From: an uncultured Clostridia bacterium
GTDB taxonomy: Bacteria > Bacillota_A > Clostridia > Christensenellales > Aristaeellaceae
Assembly: GCA_945871545.1 (NCBI GenBank)
Contig: CAMBWJ010000020.1
Coordinates: forward strand, 1 to 12,637
Direction: 5' to 3'
DNA length: 12,637 bases
Below the pieces are notes generated by a model, which ran no database searches, was not told the DNA's origin, and worked only from the letters and a program-made list of their open reading frames with translations. The position numbers and the translations under genes were made by a program. This document shows, piece after piece, positions 6,801 through 12,637 of this stretch. Within the stretch, counting starts at the first letter, position 1. Each line of letters starts with the position of its first letter.

Positions 6801-9800
6801 CAGCTGTACAACTGGTACGATCTCAACGATCTCATGCCATTGCGCCCGCGATACGTGTCCGCCGTGGACAGCGGCAACCTTGCGGGGGCGCTGCTGCTGT
6901 GCGCCCATGAGGTTGAAAAGGACGCTGTGGGGCTGTCCCCACGCCTGCGTGCGCTGGCTGAGGGCATGGATCTGACGGCCCTCTACGATGAAGAACGCAA
7001 GCTGTTCTGCATCGGCATGGACGTGGAGAGCGGCCAATTGAGCCGATCCCACTACGACCTCTACGCCTCGGAGTCCCGCATTTTGAGCTACACCGCCATC
7101 ATGCTGGGACAGGTGGGCGTGGAGCACTGGCGGCGGCTGTCCCGGCCCGCCATCGCGGTGGACGGCCGCGGGGCGCTGCTGTCCTGGAGCGGCACGATGT
7201 TTGAATATCTGATGCCGGAGCTGCTGCTGCGCAGCTGCGAGACCTCCATAGCGGGAGTCTCCCGCCGTGCGGTGGTGGCGGCGCAGATGGACTTCGCAAG
7301 GCGGCGCAAGCGCCCCTGGGGTGTGTCGGAGTCGGGCTACTACGCCTTTGACCTCCAGCTGAACTACCAGTACCGCGCCTTCGGTCTGCGGGAGCTGGCG
7401 CTGGACGGCAGCGCCGTGCAGGATGTGGTCGCGCCCTATGCATCTGCGCTGGCGCTGTGCTGCGCGCCGGAGGCTGCGGCGGACAACCTTGCCCGCATGC
7501 GCGAAATGGGCTGGTGCGGGCGCTACGGCATGTACGAGGCGGCGGATTACCTGCACGCGGGCCCCGACGGCGAACCCCGGCTGATCCGCAGCTACATGGC
7601 GCATCACCAGGGCATGATCCTCTGCGCGCTATGCAACGCGCTGCAAGGCGATTTGCTTTCGCGGCGCTTCATGGAAATTCCCCAGGCCCGGGCGCTGCGG
7701 CTGTTGCTTCAGGAGAAGAAATACCAGCATCGTCTGCGCAGCCACAGGCCGGAACCTGCGCTGCCGCGCACAACGGAGCGCCGCGAACGCAGCTTTGCCC
7801 GCACAGGACGGCCCGAGCGCTATCTGGCAGACGTGCACCTGCTCCACGGTGGCGATACCACGGCGCTGGCGACTGCGGGCGGCGCGGTGTTCGCCTGGCA
7901 CGACGGCGTGCAGCTCAACCGCTTCTCCGGCGATCTGCTGAACCGCCACGAGGGCATGTACGTGCACCTGAGGGACGTACAGACCGGTGCGGAGAGCGTG
8001 TTCGGCAGCGGCAGGGCGGAGTTCGACGCGGGATGCGCGCGCTACTTCCTGCGGCTGAACGGCGTGCAGGCCGAGCTGCGGGTCGCGGTCTCCCCGGAGA
8101 ACGGCGCGCTGATCCAGCAGCTTCATCTGGAGAACCACAGCGACGCGGCGCGGCGGCTGGAGGTTACCGGCTGCATGGCGGTGGCGCTGGCTGCGGATCG
8201 GGACATGCGTGCCCATCCGGTGTTCCAGAACCTGTTTGTGGAGAGCGAACGCATTTCGCCCACGGCGCTGGCGTTCCGGAGAAGGAGCCGGGAGAGGGGC
8301 GTGGAGCATCCGCAGCTGGTCTACCTCATATCCGGTGCGACCGAGGCTGCGTGCGAGACGGAGCTGGATCGCCTCGTCGGCCGCACGGGCTCCCTTGGGG
8401 AGCCGGGCGGCATTGCGCGGGAGCTCAGCGGAACCTGCGGAAGCGTGCTCAACCCCTGCGCCGCGCTGCGCGTGTCGATTGAACTGGAGCCGGGCGAGAA
8501 GCGGACGCTGCACTTCGCCCTGGCCTGCGTCGACGGGGAGAAGCGGGACGCGATGGTGAAGAACCTGTCGCTGCCTGCTGCGGCGGAGCGCGCGATGCAG
8601 CTGGCCGAGGCCCGTGCACGGGCGGCGCTTCGCTTCGCGGGCGTGGATGCGCCGATGCACCGCATGCTCCAGCGTGCTGCTGCACTGATCTTTGATCCCC
8701 AGCTGCGCGCAGGGCAGAACGAATGCTTTGATGCTTGCGCTCCGGCGGATCGCCGTGCGCTCTGGAGTGCTGGCATCTCCGGCGATTTGCCGATCCTGCT
8801 GGCGGTGGTGCGGGAGGAGAAACAGATGGAGGGCGTGCGGGAGCTGATCCGCGCCCACGGCTTCTATCGGATGATGGGCGTGCAGACGGATCTGGTGCTG
8901 GTCAGCGACCATGGGAACGACTATCAGCAGCCGGTGCGCAATGCGCTGGAGGATCGCATCAACGCCAGCCACCTCTGCGGCTTGCGAGGCCTGCCGGGCG
9001 GCGCATTCCTGCTGGAGAAGCAGAACATGGGCGAGGAGACCTTTCAGGTGCTGCGGCGCATCGCGGCGATCTGCATCGAGGGCGACGGTGAGCTGCGCGA
9101 TTCCCTGCGCGCGCTGGAGCAGCGCGAGGGAGATGAATACGCAGCCATGCCGCCCGCAGCCGTCGAAATGCCAAGGAATCTGCGCTGTGCCAACGGCTAC
9201 GGCGGCTTCGACGGCAACGCCTATGCGATCTGCCTGCGCCGGGACCGCATGCCGCCAGCGCCCTGGAGCAATGTGCTGGCCTCCGAGCGTGCCGGAGCCA
9301 TCGTCACCGAGCGCGGCGGCGGCTTCGCATGGCATGGCAACAGCCGCAGCGGACGCATCACGCCCTTTGCAAACGATGTGCTGCGCGAGGGCTGGGGCTG
9401 GATGTTCTATCTGATCGACGAGCGCGAGCGCCGTTTTCTTCGGCTGCTGCCGGGCGACAAGCCCATGACGGACTTCGTGGTGCGCCATGCGCCGGATGTG
9501 AGTTTCTTCGATTCCACCGCGACGGGCCTGCACTTCCATCTGGAGGTGCGCTGTGCGGGGGACGAGATTCTGTTTGATGTGGAGCTGGAGAACCGCAGCG
9601 GAAGGACGCGGGAATGGCGGCTTGCGGGTCTCGTGGACTGGCTGATGGGCACGGATGCGATGGACGGCGGCATGCTGCGAACCTGGTCGCGCTTCGGCGC
9701 GTGCTTCGCCGGCGGAACCGGCGGCGTGGGCTACTTCGTGGCGAACGATCTGCAGGCGCGCGCGGGCTGCAGTAAGCTGGACTTCTACGCCGGCGGCGAC

Positions 9801-11519
9801 ATGATGTCGCCCCGGGGTCTGGATGCACTGGAGCTGAGTCAGGGCGGCTGGATCCTGCAGCTGCCGCTGCGGCTGCGCCCCGGAGAGAGGGCATGCAGGC
9901 GCTTTGCCCTGGGCGGCGCGCTGAGCGTGGCCGCGGCCTATGCCCGTGTGCGGGCGCTGCGCTCCTCTTGGCCTGCATCGCCTGCACCGCAGGAGCTGAA
10001 GCTGCAATTTGAGACCCCCGACGAGCGCATCAACCTGCTGGCCAACGGCTTTTTGCAGGCACAGACCCGCAACGCCCGCATCTTCGGACGCACGGGGCTG
10101 TACCAGCCGGGCGGGGCCTACGGCTTCCGCGACCAGCTGCAGGACATGCTGCCGCTGATCCACGAGGAGCCGGAGCGCGTACGGCGGCACCTGCTGTACT
10201 GCGCGGCGCGGCAGTTCCCCTCGGGCGACGTGCTGCACTGGTGGCACGAGCCCTACACCGGCGTGCGCACGCGCATCACGGACGACATGCTGTTTTTGCC
10301 CTATGTGACGGCGCAGTACGTGCGCATCACCGGGGACGAGGCGATTCTGGAGGACTGCGCACCCTTTTTGAAGGAGGTGGAGCTTCCGGAGGATCGGGAG
10401 GACGTCTATGCCGAGATGCAGCCCTCCACGGAGTGCGCAAGCCTGCACGAGCACTGCATGCGCGCCTTCCGAAAGGCGGCGGACTTCGGCGAGCACGGCC
10501 TGTGCAGGATGGGCAGCGGCGACTGGAACGACGGCATGAACCGCGTGGGTGCAAAGGGACGGGGCGAGAGCGTGTGGCTGAGCGAATTCCTGGCGGTCTG
10601 CGCGGCGGATTACGCACGGATTGCGCCGGATGCCGCCGACCGCGCCTGGCTCACCGCGCTGAACGAGCGCATGTGCGCCGCCGTGGAATCCCAGGGCTGG
10701 GACGGACAGTGGTACCTTCGGGCCTATGCGGACGACAGGCGCGCTCTCGGCGGTCATGCATCCCGCTGCTGCCGCATCGACGCCATCTCCCAGGCCTGGG
10801 CGGTGCTGGCCGGTTTGGATCCGGCGCGCTGCAGGTCTGCGATGAACGCCGCCTGGCACGAGCTCGTGGACGAGGAGCTGGGGGTGATCAAGCTGCTCAC
10901 GCCGCCCTTCGACGGCGCGGACTTCGATCCCGGCTACATCGCGGCCTATCCGCCGGGAATCCGGGAGAACGGCGCGCAGTACACCCACGCCGCTTGCTGG
11001 CTGGCGCTGGCACTGGTGCGCATGGGGGACGCGCGGCGGGCACATCGGGCAATCGAAATGCTGCTGCCGCTGAACCACGCCGACAGCATGGACAAGGCAC
11101 AGATTTACCGCGTGGAGCCCTACGTGATGACCGCGGACATTTACACCGACGAGATGCACGCGGGACGCGGCGGCTGGAGCTGGTACACGGGCTCGGCTGG
11201 CTGGATGCTGACGCTGCTAACGGCGTTGCTGGGTTACGAGCGCAGGGGCAACCGGGTGCGCATGGCCGCGCTGCTGGGCGACTGGAGCGAGGCAGGAGTA
11301 TCACTGAAATGCGGATCGAGCCGCTACCGCCTGCGGTCGGCGGCCTCCGCTGCGGAGGTCACGCTGGACGGCATGCCGGTGGCGGGGGAGTGGATCGAGC
11401 TGGTGGATGATGGCCGGGAGCACGTCGCGGTGTTCCCGCCGAGGAGGGCGGCTTCGGAACCACCCGACATCGCGCCCACAGAGCTGGAATCGAAGAATCT
11501 GAGCGGACATTCCGTATAA
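3879..11519 (+). CDS. ndvB: Cyclic beta-1,2-glucan synthase (GT84 - cyclisation domain - GH94)
   Basis: This 2546-residue membrane enzyme has the NdvB/ChvB/Cgs architecture; rhizobial forms are about 2830-2870 residues. ATG 3879 is chosen because AGGAGG lies 7 bases upstream; the frame is open 26 codons further up but without a ribosome site. Residues 1-350 are helical and cytoplasmic. Two helices (354-376, 379-397) precede a GT84 core with D463, the metal-binding D563-A-D565, SHD668LIEG, and HRWVRGDWQ (701-709). More helices span about 732-775 and 836-864. A glucoamylase-like domain follows (about 895-1290, with WGVSESGYYAFD at 1147-1158 and YMAHHQGM at 1239-1246). The GH94 part has two beta-sandwich regions (about 1315-1560 and 1772-2040) and an (alpha/alpha)6 barrel with GFRDQLQD near 2085, the presumed catalytic Asp2218 in GDWNDGMNRVG, and GGWSWYTGSAGW near 2433. 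By family knowledge, GT84 builds beta-1,2-glucan from UDP-glucose, the middle domain (GH189 in work I recall from Thermoanaerobacter) closes the ring, and GH94 trims chains by phosphorolysis. All key residues look intact. No exporter gene is adjacent. Confidence 0.93.
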   Translation: MKRFFSDRRSGRAPQELREFAAALRPTGRAVLRLRAGTARRLHAKLRRAAELNRPGAPADEALRRLNGDARRIEACLRQAEAEAGMRLPASGGEVRVLALARRMLSDGEAALTKERLLKEISDFDAVQPLTMAELQRMPGALHIALCEGLEHAAREVLRCAEDRERAQSWVHRGGRGKVGGAVFLEQALRLADEQEQPELQKRLGRLLAERGERADWAVERAHRIVADCCMRLENLMQLKHLLDAIDWRRCFEELSVADAELRDDPANLYANMDGASRARVRERVARIARQLGMEERALVRCALQLAWEAKREQGRDDPRASVVYYFATNAGARALGEANGARVRRWTVDESGLLSVAVVAGCAILVMALCMLAIGRRILLPYALLLAWVPVTQLISRCYPRFVRPGHILKLKLRHVPDAARTLVALPVLLSSEARAREMIAHMEALGCLETDSNIDYLLLGDFRDADRACMEDDGAILSVAREGVARLNAAAGREKYFYLHRPRSYRAVDDRWMGENRKRGALTALNRLILNRPEAECAFGAEHAAAQKIAARGYRYVVTLDADTEYLPGTLQKLIGAMRHPLNRPETGGYAVLQPNMQMTADAVENAWVELTAGDGGLDGYPASVSNFYQDMTGHGNFAGKGIYDVRAFVEATEGRLNDDEILSHDLIEGILCGAGFVNDVSFYDGAPSNPAAALRREHRWVRGDWQLLPVLLKMRGISAVNRMKLLGNLLRSLYAPALLGLLIHSLWLNEPRAFLLGLALAYLDAILHPLRRESWRRATLRLAMLPLEVKHLLDAILRTLYRLTVTHRHLMDWVPAADASAGDGRSLRTPGRVAAILLLPGLLRPFWIPAVLALALLFLVGPGWAEDLVAEKKDARSALSPAQKSMLEKLAGETWAFFETYVPLDGPGLPPDNVQMDPPAGAAQRTSPTNIGLYILSCIAACSLQLISRAEMLGRMAATVCTLERLDKWNGQLYNWYDLNDLMPLRPRYVSAVDSGNLAGALLLCAHEVEKDAVGLSPRLRALAEGMDLTALYDEERKLFCIGMDVESGQLSRSHYDLYASESRILSYTAIMLGQVGVEHWRRLSRPAIAVDGRGALLSWSGTMFEYLMPELLLRSCETSIAGVSRRAVVAAQMDFARRRKRPWGVSESGYYAFDLQLNYQYRAFGLRELALDGSAVQDVVAPYASALALCCAPEAAADNLARMREMGWCGRYGMYEAADYLHAGPDGEPRLIRSYMAHHQGMILCALCNALQGDLLSRRFMEIPQARALRLLLQEKKYQHRLRSHRPEPALPRTTERRERSFARTGRPERYLADVHLLHGGDTTALATAGGAVFAWHDGVQLNRFSGDLLNRHEGMYVHLRDVQTGAESVFGSGRAEFDAGCARYFLRLNGVQAELRVAVSPENGALIQQLHLENHSDAARRLEVTGCMAVALAADRDMRAHPVFQNLFVESERISPTALAFRRRSRERGVEHPQLVYLISGATEAACETELDRLVGRTGSLGEPGGIARELSGTCGSVLNPCAALRVSIELEPGEKRTLHFALACVDGEKRDAMVKNLSLPAAAERAMQLAEARARAALRFAGVDAPMHRMLQRAAALIFDPQLRAGQNECFDACAPADRRALWSAGISGDLPILLAVVREEKQMEGVRELIRAHGFYRMMGVQTDLVLVSDHGNDYQQPVRNALEDRINASHLCGLRGLPGGAFLLEKQNMGEETFQVLRRIAAICIEGDGELRDSLRALEQREGDEYAAMPPAAVEMPRNLRCANGYGGFDGNAYAICLRRDRMPPAPWSNVLASERAGAIVTERGGGFAWHGNSRSGRITPFANDVLREGWGWMFYLIDERERRFLRLLPGDKPMTDFVVRHAPDVSFFDSTATGLHFHLEVRCAGDEILFDVELENRSGRTREWRLAGLVDWLMGTDAMDGGMLRTWSRFGACFAGGTGGVGYFVANDLQARAGCSKLDFYAGGDMMSPRGLDALELSQGGWILQLPLRLRPGERACRRFALGGALSVAAAYARVRALRSSWPASPAPQELKLQFETPDERINLLANGFLQAQTRNARIFGRTGLYQPGGAYGFRDQLQDMLPLIHEEPERVRRHLLYCAARQFPSGDVLHWWHEPYTGVRTRITDDMLFLPYVTAQYVRITGDEAILEDCAPFLKEVELPEDREDVYAEMQPSTECASLHEHCMRAFRKAADFGEHGLCRMGSGDWNDGMNRVGAKGRGESVWLSEFLAVCAADYARIAPDAADRAWLTALNERMCAAVESQGWDGQWYLRAYADDRRALGGHASRCCRIDAISQAWAVLAGLDPARCRSAMNAAWHELVDEELGVIKLLTPPFDGADFDPGYIAAYPPGIRENGAQYTHAACWLALALVRMGDARRAHRAIEMLLPLNHADSMDKAQIYRVEPYVMTADIYTDEMHAGRGGWSWYTGSAGWMLTLLTALLGYERRGNRVRMAALLGDWSEAGVSLKCGSSRYRLRSAASAAEVTLDGMPVAGEWIELVDDGREHVAVFPPRRAASEPPDIAPTELESKNLSGHSV

Positions 11520-11534
11520 GCACAATACAACAAC

Positions 11535-11564
11535 GCCGCCCGGACGGAGATTCGTCCGGGCGGC
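11535..11564. terminator. Bidirectional terminator between convergent genes
   Basis: A perfect 12-base stem GCCGCCCGGACG / CGTCCGGGCGGC with a GAGATT loop lies 15 bases after the glucan synthase stop and 14 bases beyond the yitT-type stop. It is followed by ATATCTAT on the plus strand and by GTTGTTGTATTG on the minus strand, so it probably serves both genes, though neither side has an unbroken T run. Confidence 0.8.
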
Positions 11565-11578
11565 ATATCTATACAGCA

Positions 11579-12424
11579 TCAATCGTGATCCTTGAAGCCC
11601 TCGCCGTAGGTGTCGTGGGCCTTGGCGGAGATCACGAAGGCCCTGGGGTCCACGGAGAACACGATGCGCCGCAGCGTCACGGTCTCCATGCGGCTGACCA
11701 CGCACAGCAGCACGCGCTTGTGCTGGTGACTGTACATGCCCATGCCCTCCAGGCCGGTCACGCCGCGATCCAGCTCCTGCATGATCCGCGCGGCAATCTC
11801 GTCGCTCTTGTCCGAGATGATGAAGAAGGAGTGGGAGGAGTTCGGACCCTCCAGCACGAAGTCGATCACCACGTTGGAGATCAGGATGCAGATCAGCGCG
11901 TACATGGCCGCAGCGGTGTCGTAGACGAAGGCGGAGGCCAGGATCACCAGGCCGTCGATGATGAACATGCCCACGCTGACGCGGATCGAGGGGATCAGGC
12001 GGTGAATCAGGCTGGCGAGCATGTCGGTGCCGCCGGTGGTGGCGCTGCCGCGCAGGATCAGGCCGAAGCCCAGGCCCGACACCAAGCCGCCGTAGACCGT
12101 GGACAGCCACAGGTCATGGGTGATCACCGGCACGTGCAGGTTGTCCAGCAGCAGGGAAAAGCCGATCGTTGCCGCCAGCGAGCGCACGCCGAAGCGCAGC
12201 CCCAGCGATTTCATGGAGACCAGAAACAGAGGCACGTTCAGAATGAGCGCGATGGTGCCCACCGGAAAGCCGGTGACGCTGTTGATCAGCTGCGCGATGC
12301 CGGTGAAGCCGCCCGCAGCGATGTTGTTGGGGATCAGGAACAGGTTGAATCCCAGCGCGCAGAAGATCAGTCCCACGAGGATCAGCAGGACGTTCTTCAT
12401 TTCGGCCCGGACGGATGTCTTCAT
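11579..12424 (-). CDS. YitT-family membrane protein (DUF161 + DUF2179)
   Basis: This 281-residue integral membrane protein has the normal length for the family. ATG 12424 has GGAGG six bases upstream. About six membrane segments are seen (roughly 11-31, 53-70, 78-95, 107-125, 150-166, 170-189). Family motifs include the conserved IPNNIAAGGFTGIA at 31-44 and RGSATTGGTDML at 125-136, the internal Gly-rich elements of the DUF161 repeats. Residues about 197-275 form the cytoplasmic ferredoxin-like DUF2179 domain, including FFIISDKSDEIAARIMQEL and the C-terminal VDPRAFVISAKAHDTYGEGF. YitT proteins are common in Firmicutes, often in several copies, and are suspected to be transporters; substrate and role are not established, so no symbol is given. 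The gene is convergent with the glucan synthase, shares its terminator, and has its own promoter, so the proximity alone does not support a joint function. Confidence 0.93.
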   Translation of the reverse strand: MKTSVRAEMKNVLLILVGLIFCALGFNLFLIPNNIAAGGFTGIAQLINSVTGFPVGTIALILNVPLFLVSMKSLGLRFGVRSLAATIGFSLLLDNLHVPVITHDLWLSTVYGGLVSGLGFGLILRGSATTGGTDMLASLIHRLIPSIRVSVGMFIIDGLVILASAFVYDTAAAMYALICILISNVVIDFVLEGPNSSHSFFIISDKSDEIAARIMQELDRGVTGLEGMGMYSHQHKRVLLCVVSRMETVTLRRIVFSVDPRAFVISAKAHDTYGEGFKDHD

Positions 12425-12495
12425 GTGTTGCCTCCAGTATGGTATGCGTTTGCTGTGTCGCGGTCAAGCCCGAAGCTTACCGAATGCCTGATCCT

Positions 12496-12524
12496 AGTAT
12501 ATCACATTTCTCCCGCTTCATCAA
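12496..12524 (-). promoter_or_regulatory. Sigma-A-type promoter of the YitT-family gene
   Basis: On the minus strand TTGATG (12524-12519, 4 of 6 to consensus) is followed after 17 bases by TATACT (12501-12496, 5 of 6). Transcription would start near 12489, giving a leader of about 65 bases. No riboswitch-like structure is recognised in that leader. Confidence 0.7.
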
Positions 12525-12527
12525 ATT

Positions 12528-12550
12528 CCGCACACAAATGCGGCGGTTTT
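12528..12550 (+). terminator. Weak hairpin with T tract in the divergent spacer
   Basis: CCGCA-CACAAA-TGCGG forms a 5-base stem followed by CGG and TTTT. It resembles a minimal intrinsic terminator on the plus strand, but no plus-strand gene ends just before it. It may terminate antisense transcription from the yitT region, be a leader structure of the next gene, or be chance. Confidence 0.25.
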
Positions 12551-12563
12551 CATAGTAAGAACT

Positions 12564-12580
12564 GGCCGAATCAAACGGCC
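12564..12580 (+). other. Short inverted repeat next to the ribosome site
   Basis: GGCCG-AATCAAA-CGGCC is a 5-base stem that ends directly before the GGGAGGAGGA ribosome site of the following start codon. In mRNA it would sit next to the ribosome site without burying it. It could be a small operator or a leader hairpin; nothing shows which. Confidence 0.3.
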
Positions 12581-12596
12581 GGGAGGAGGACGAAGT

Positions 12597-12637
12597 ATGT
12601 CGTGTGGCAAGATGCCCCTGTTCCCGCAGCCCTGCTG
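12597..12637 (+). CDS. Start of a gene with Cys in its N-terminus (runs off the right edge)
   Basis: ATG 12597 has GGAGGA (12585-12590) at good spacing. The 13 visible codons read MSCGKMPLFPQPC and stay open to the window edge. Two cysteines and two prolines within 13 residues suggest a small Cys-rich or metal-binding protein, but this is too short to assign. It is divergent from the YitT-family gene. No convincing promoter was found; CATAGT at 12551-12556 is a poor -10. Confidence 0.5.
   Translation, partial: MSCGKMPLFPQPC

Noticed and set aside
3807..7607. Open frame of 1266 codons on the minus strand opposite the glucan synthase
   Set aside because: It is in codon register with a clearly real gene and is open only because TTA, CTA and TCA codons are avoided there. 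The product is His/Gln/Arg-rich without recognisable domains.
7629..11159. Open frame of 1176 codons on the minus strand opposite the glucan synthase
   Set aside because: Same reason as the other antisense frame; the sense strand carries the GH94 motifs in this stretch.
12525..12541. ATTCCGCACACAAATG as a fourth copy of the shared operator
   Set aside because: It aligns to copy 2 (1527-1539) only with two insertions and lies in a region explained by the yitT promoter and a small hairpin.
1..12637. CRISPR arrays, tRNA or rRNA genes, insertion sequences, prophage genes
   Set aside because: No regularly spaced repeats, no tRNA-like cloverleaf in the short spacers, and no transposase or integrase motifs were seen. 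All intergenic gaps are below about 175 bases.

Overview
The window is GC-rich and has strong GGAGG-type ribosome binding sites. Its families (an anaerobe-type radical SAM protein, a VanS/BaeS-like kinase pair, a YitT-family membrane protein) point to a GC-rich member of the Clostridia, probably a gut or other anaerobic Firmicute. That assignment is inferred from gene families and gene starts; there is no rRNA gene to confirm it. Codon use is biased enough that the antisense frame is almost free of stops over every large gene. None of those antisense frames is annotated.

Layout, left to right. (1) Bases 1-288, minus strand: the first 96 residues of a radical SAM protein that runs off the left edge, with a clear sigma-A-type promoter at 326-354. 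(2) Bases 455-1486, plus strand: a secreted 343-residue protein with a signal peptide and two copies of a ~60-residue module that begins YAPFGL. (3) Bases 1631-3761: an OmpR-type response regulator and its overlapping membrane histidine kinase, behind a promoter with an extended -10, and ending in a hairpin terminator. (4) Bases 3879-11519: one very large gene (2546 codons) for a cyclic beta-1,2-glucan synthase of the NdvB/ChvB/Cgs type. It carries a membrane GT84 glycosyltransferase, a glucoamylase-like cyclisation domain and a C-terminal GH94 phosphorylase domain. (5) A strong bidirectional terminator at 11535-11564 separates it from (6) a convergent YitT-family membrane protein gene (11579-12424, minus), which has its own promoter at 12496-12524. 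(7) At the right edge the first 13 codons of a small gene begin (12597, plus).

How it may fit together. The secreted repeat protein, the two-component system and the glucan synthase all lie on the plus strand in one block. A 13-base element, ATTC(A/G)(G/C)ACAAAAT, occurs once upstream of the secreted protein gene and twice upstream of the response regulator gene. This suggests an autoregulated two-component system that also controls the secreted protein. Control of the glucan synthase is only suggested by adjacency; the exact element is not found in front of it. The most interesting hypothesis here is an envelope-sensing module for periplasm-like glucan production in a Gram-positive bacterium, where this polysaccharide is poorly understood. 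No cyclic glucan exporter is visible in the window.
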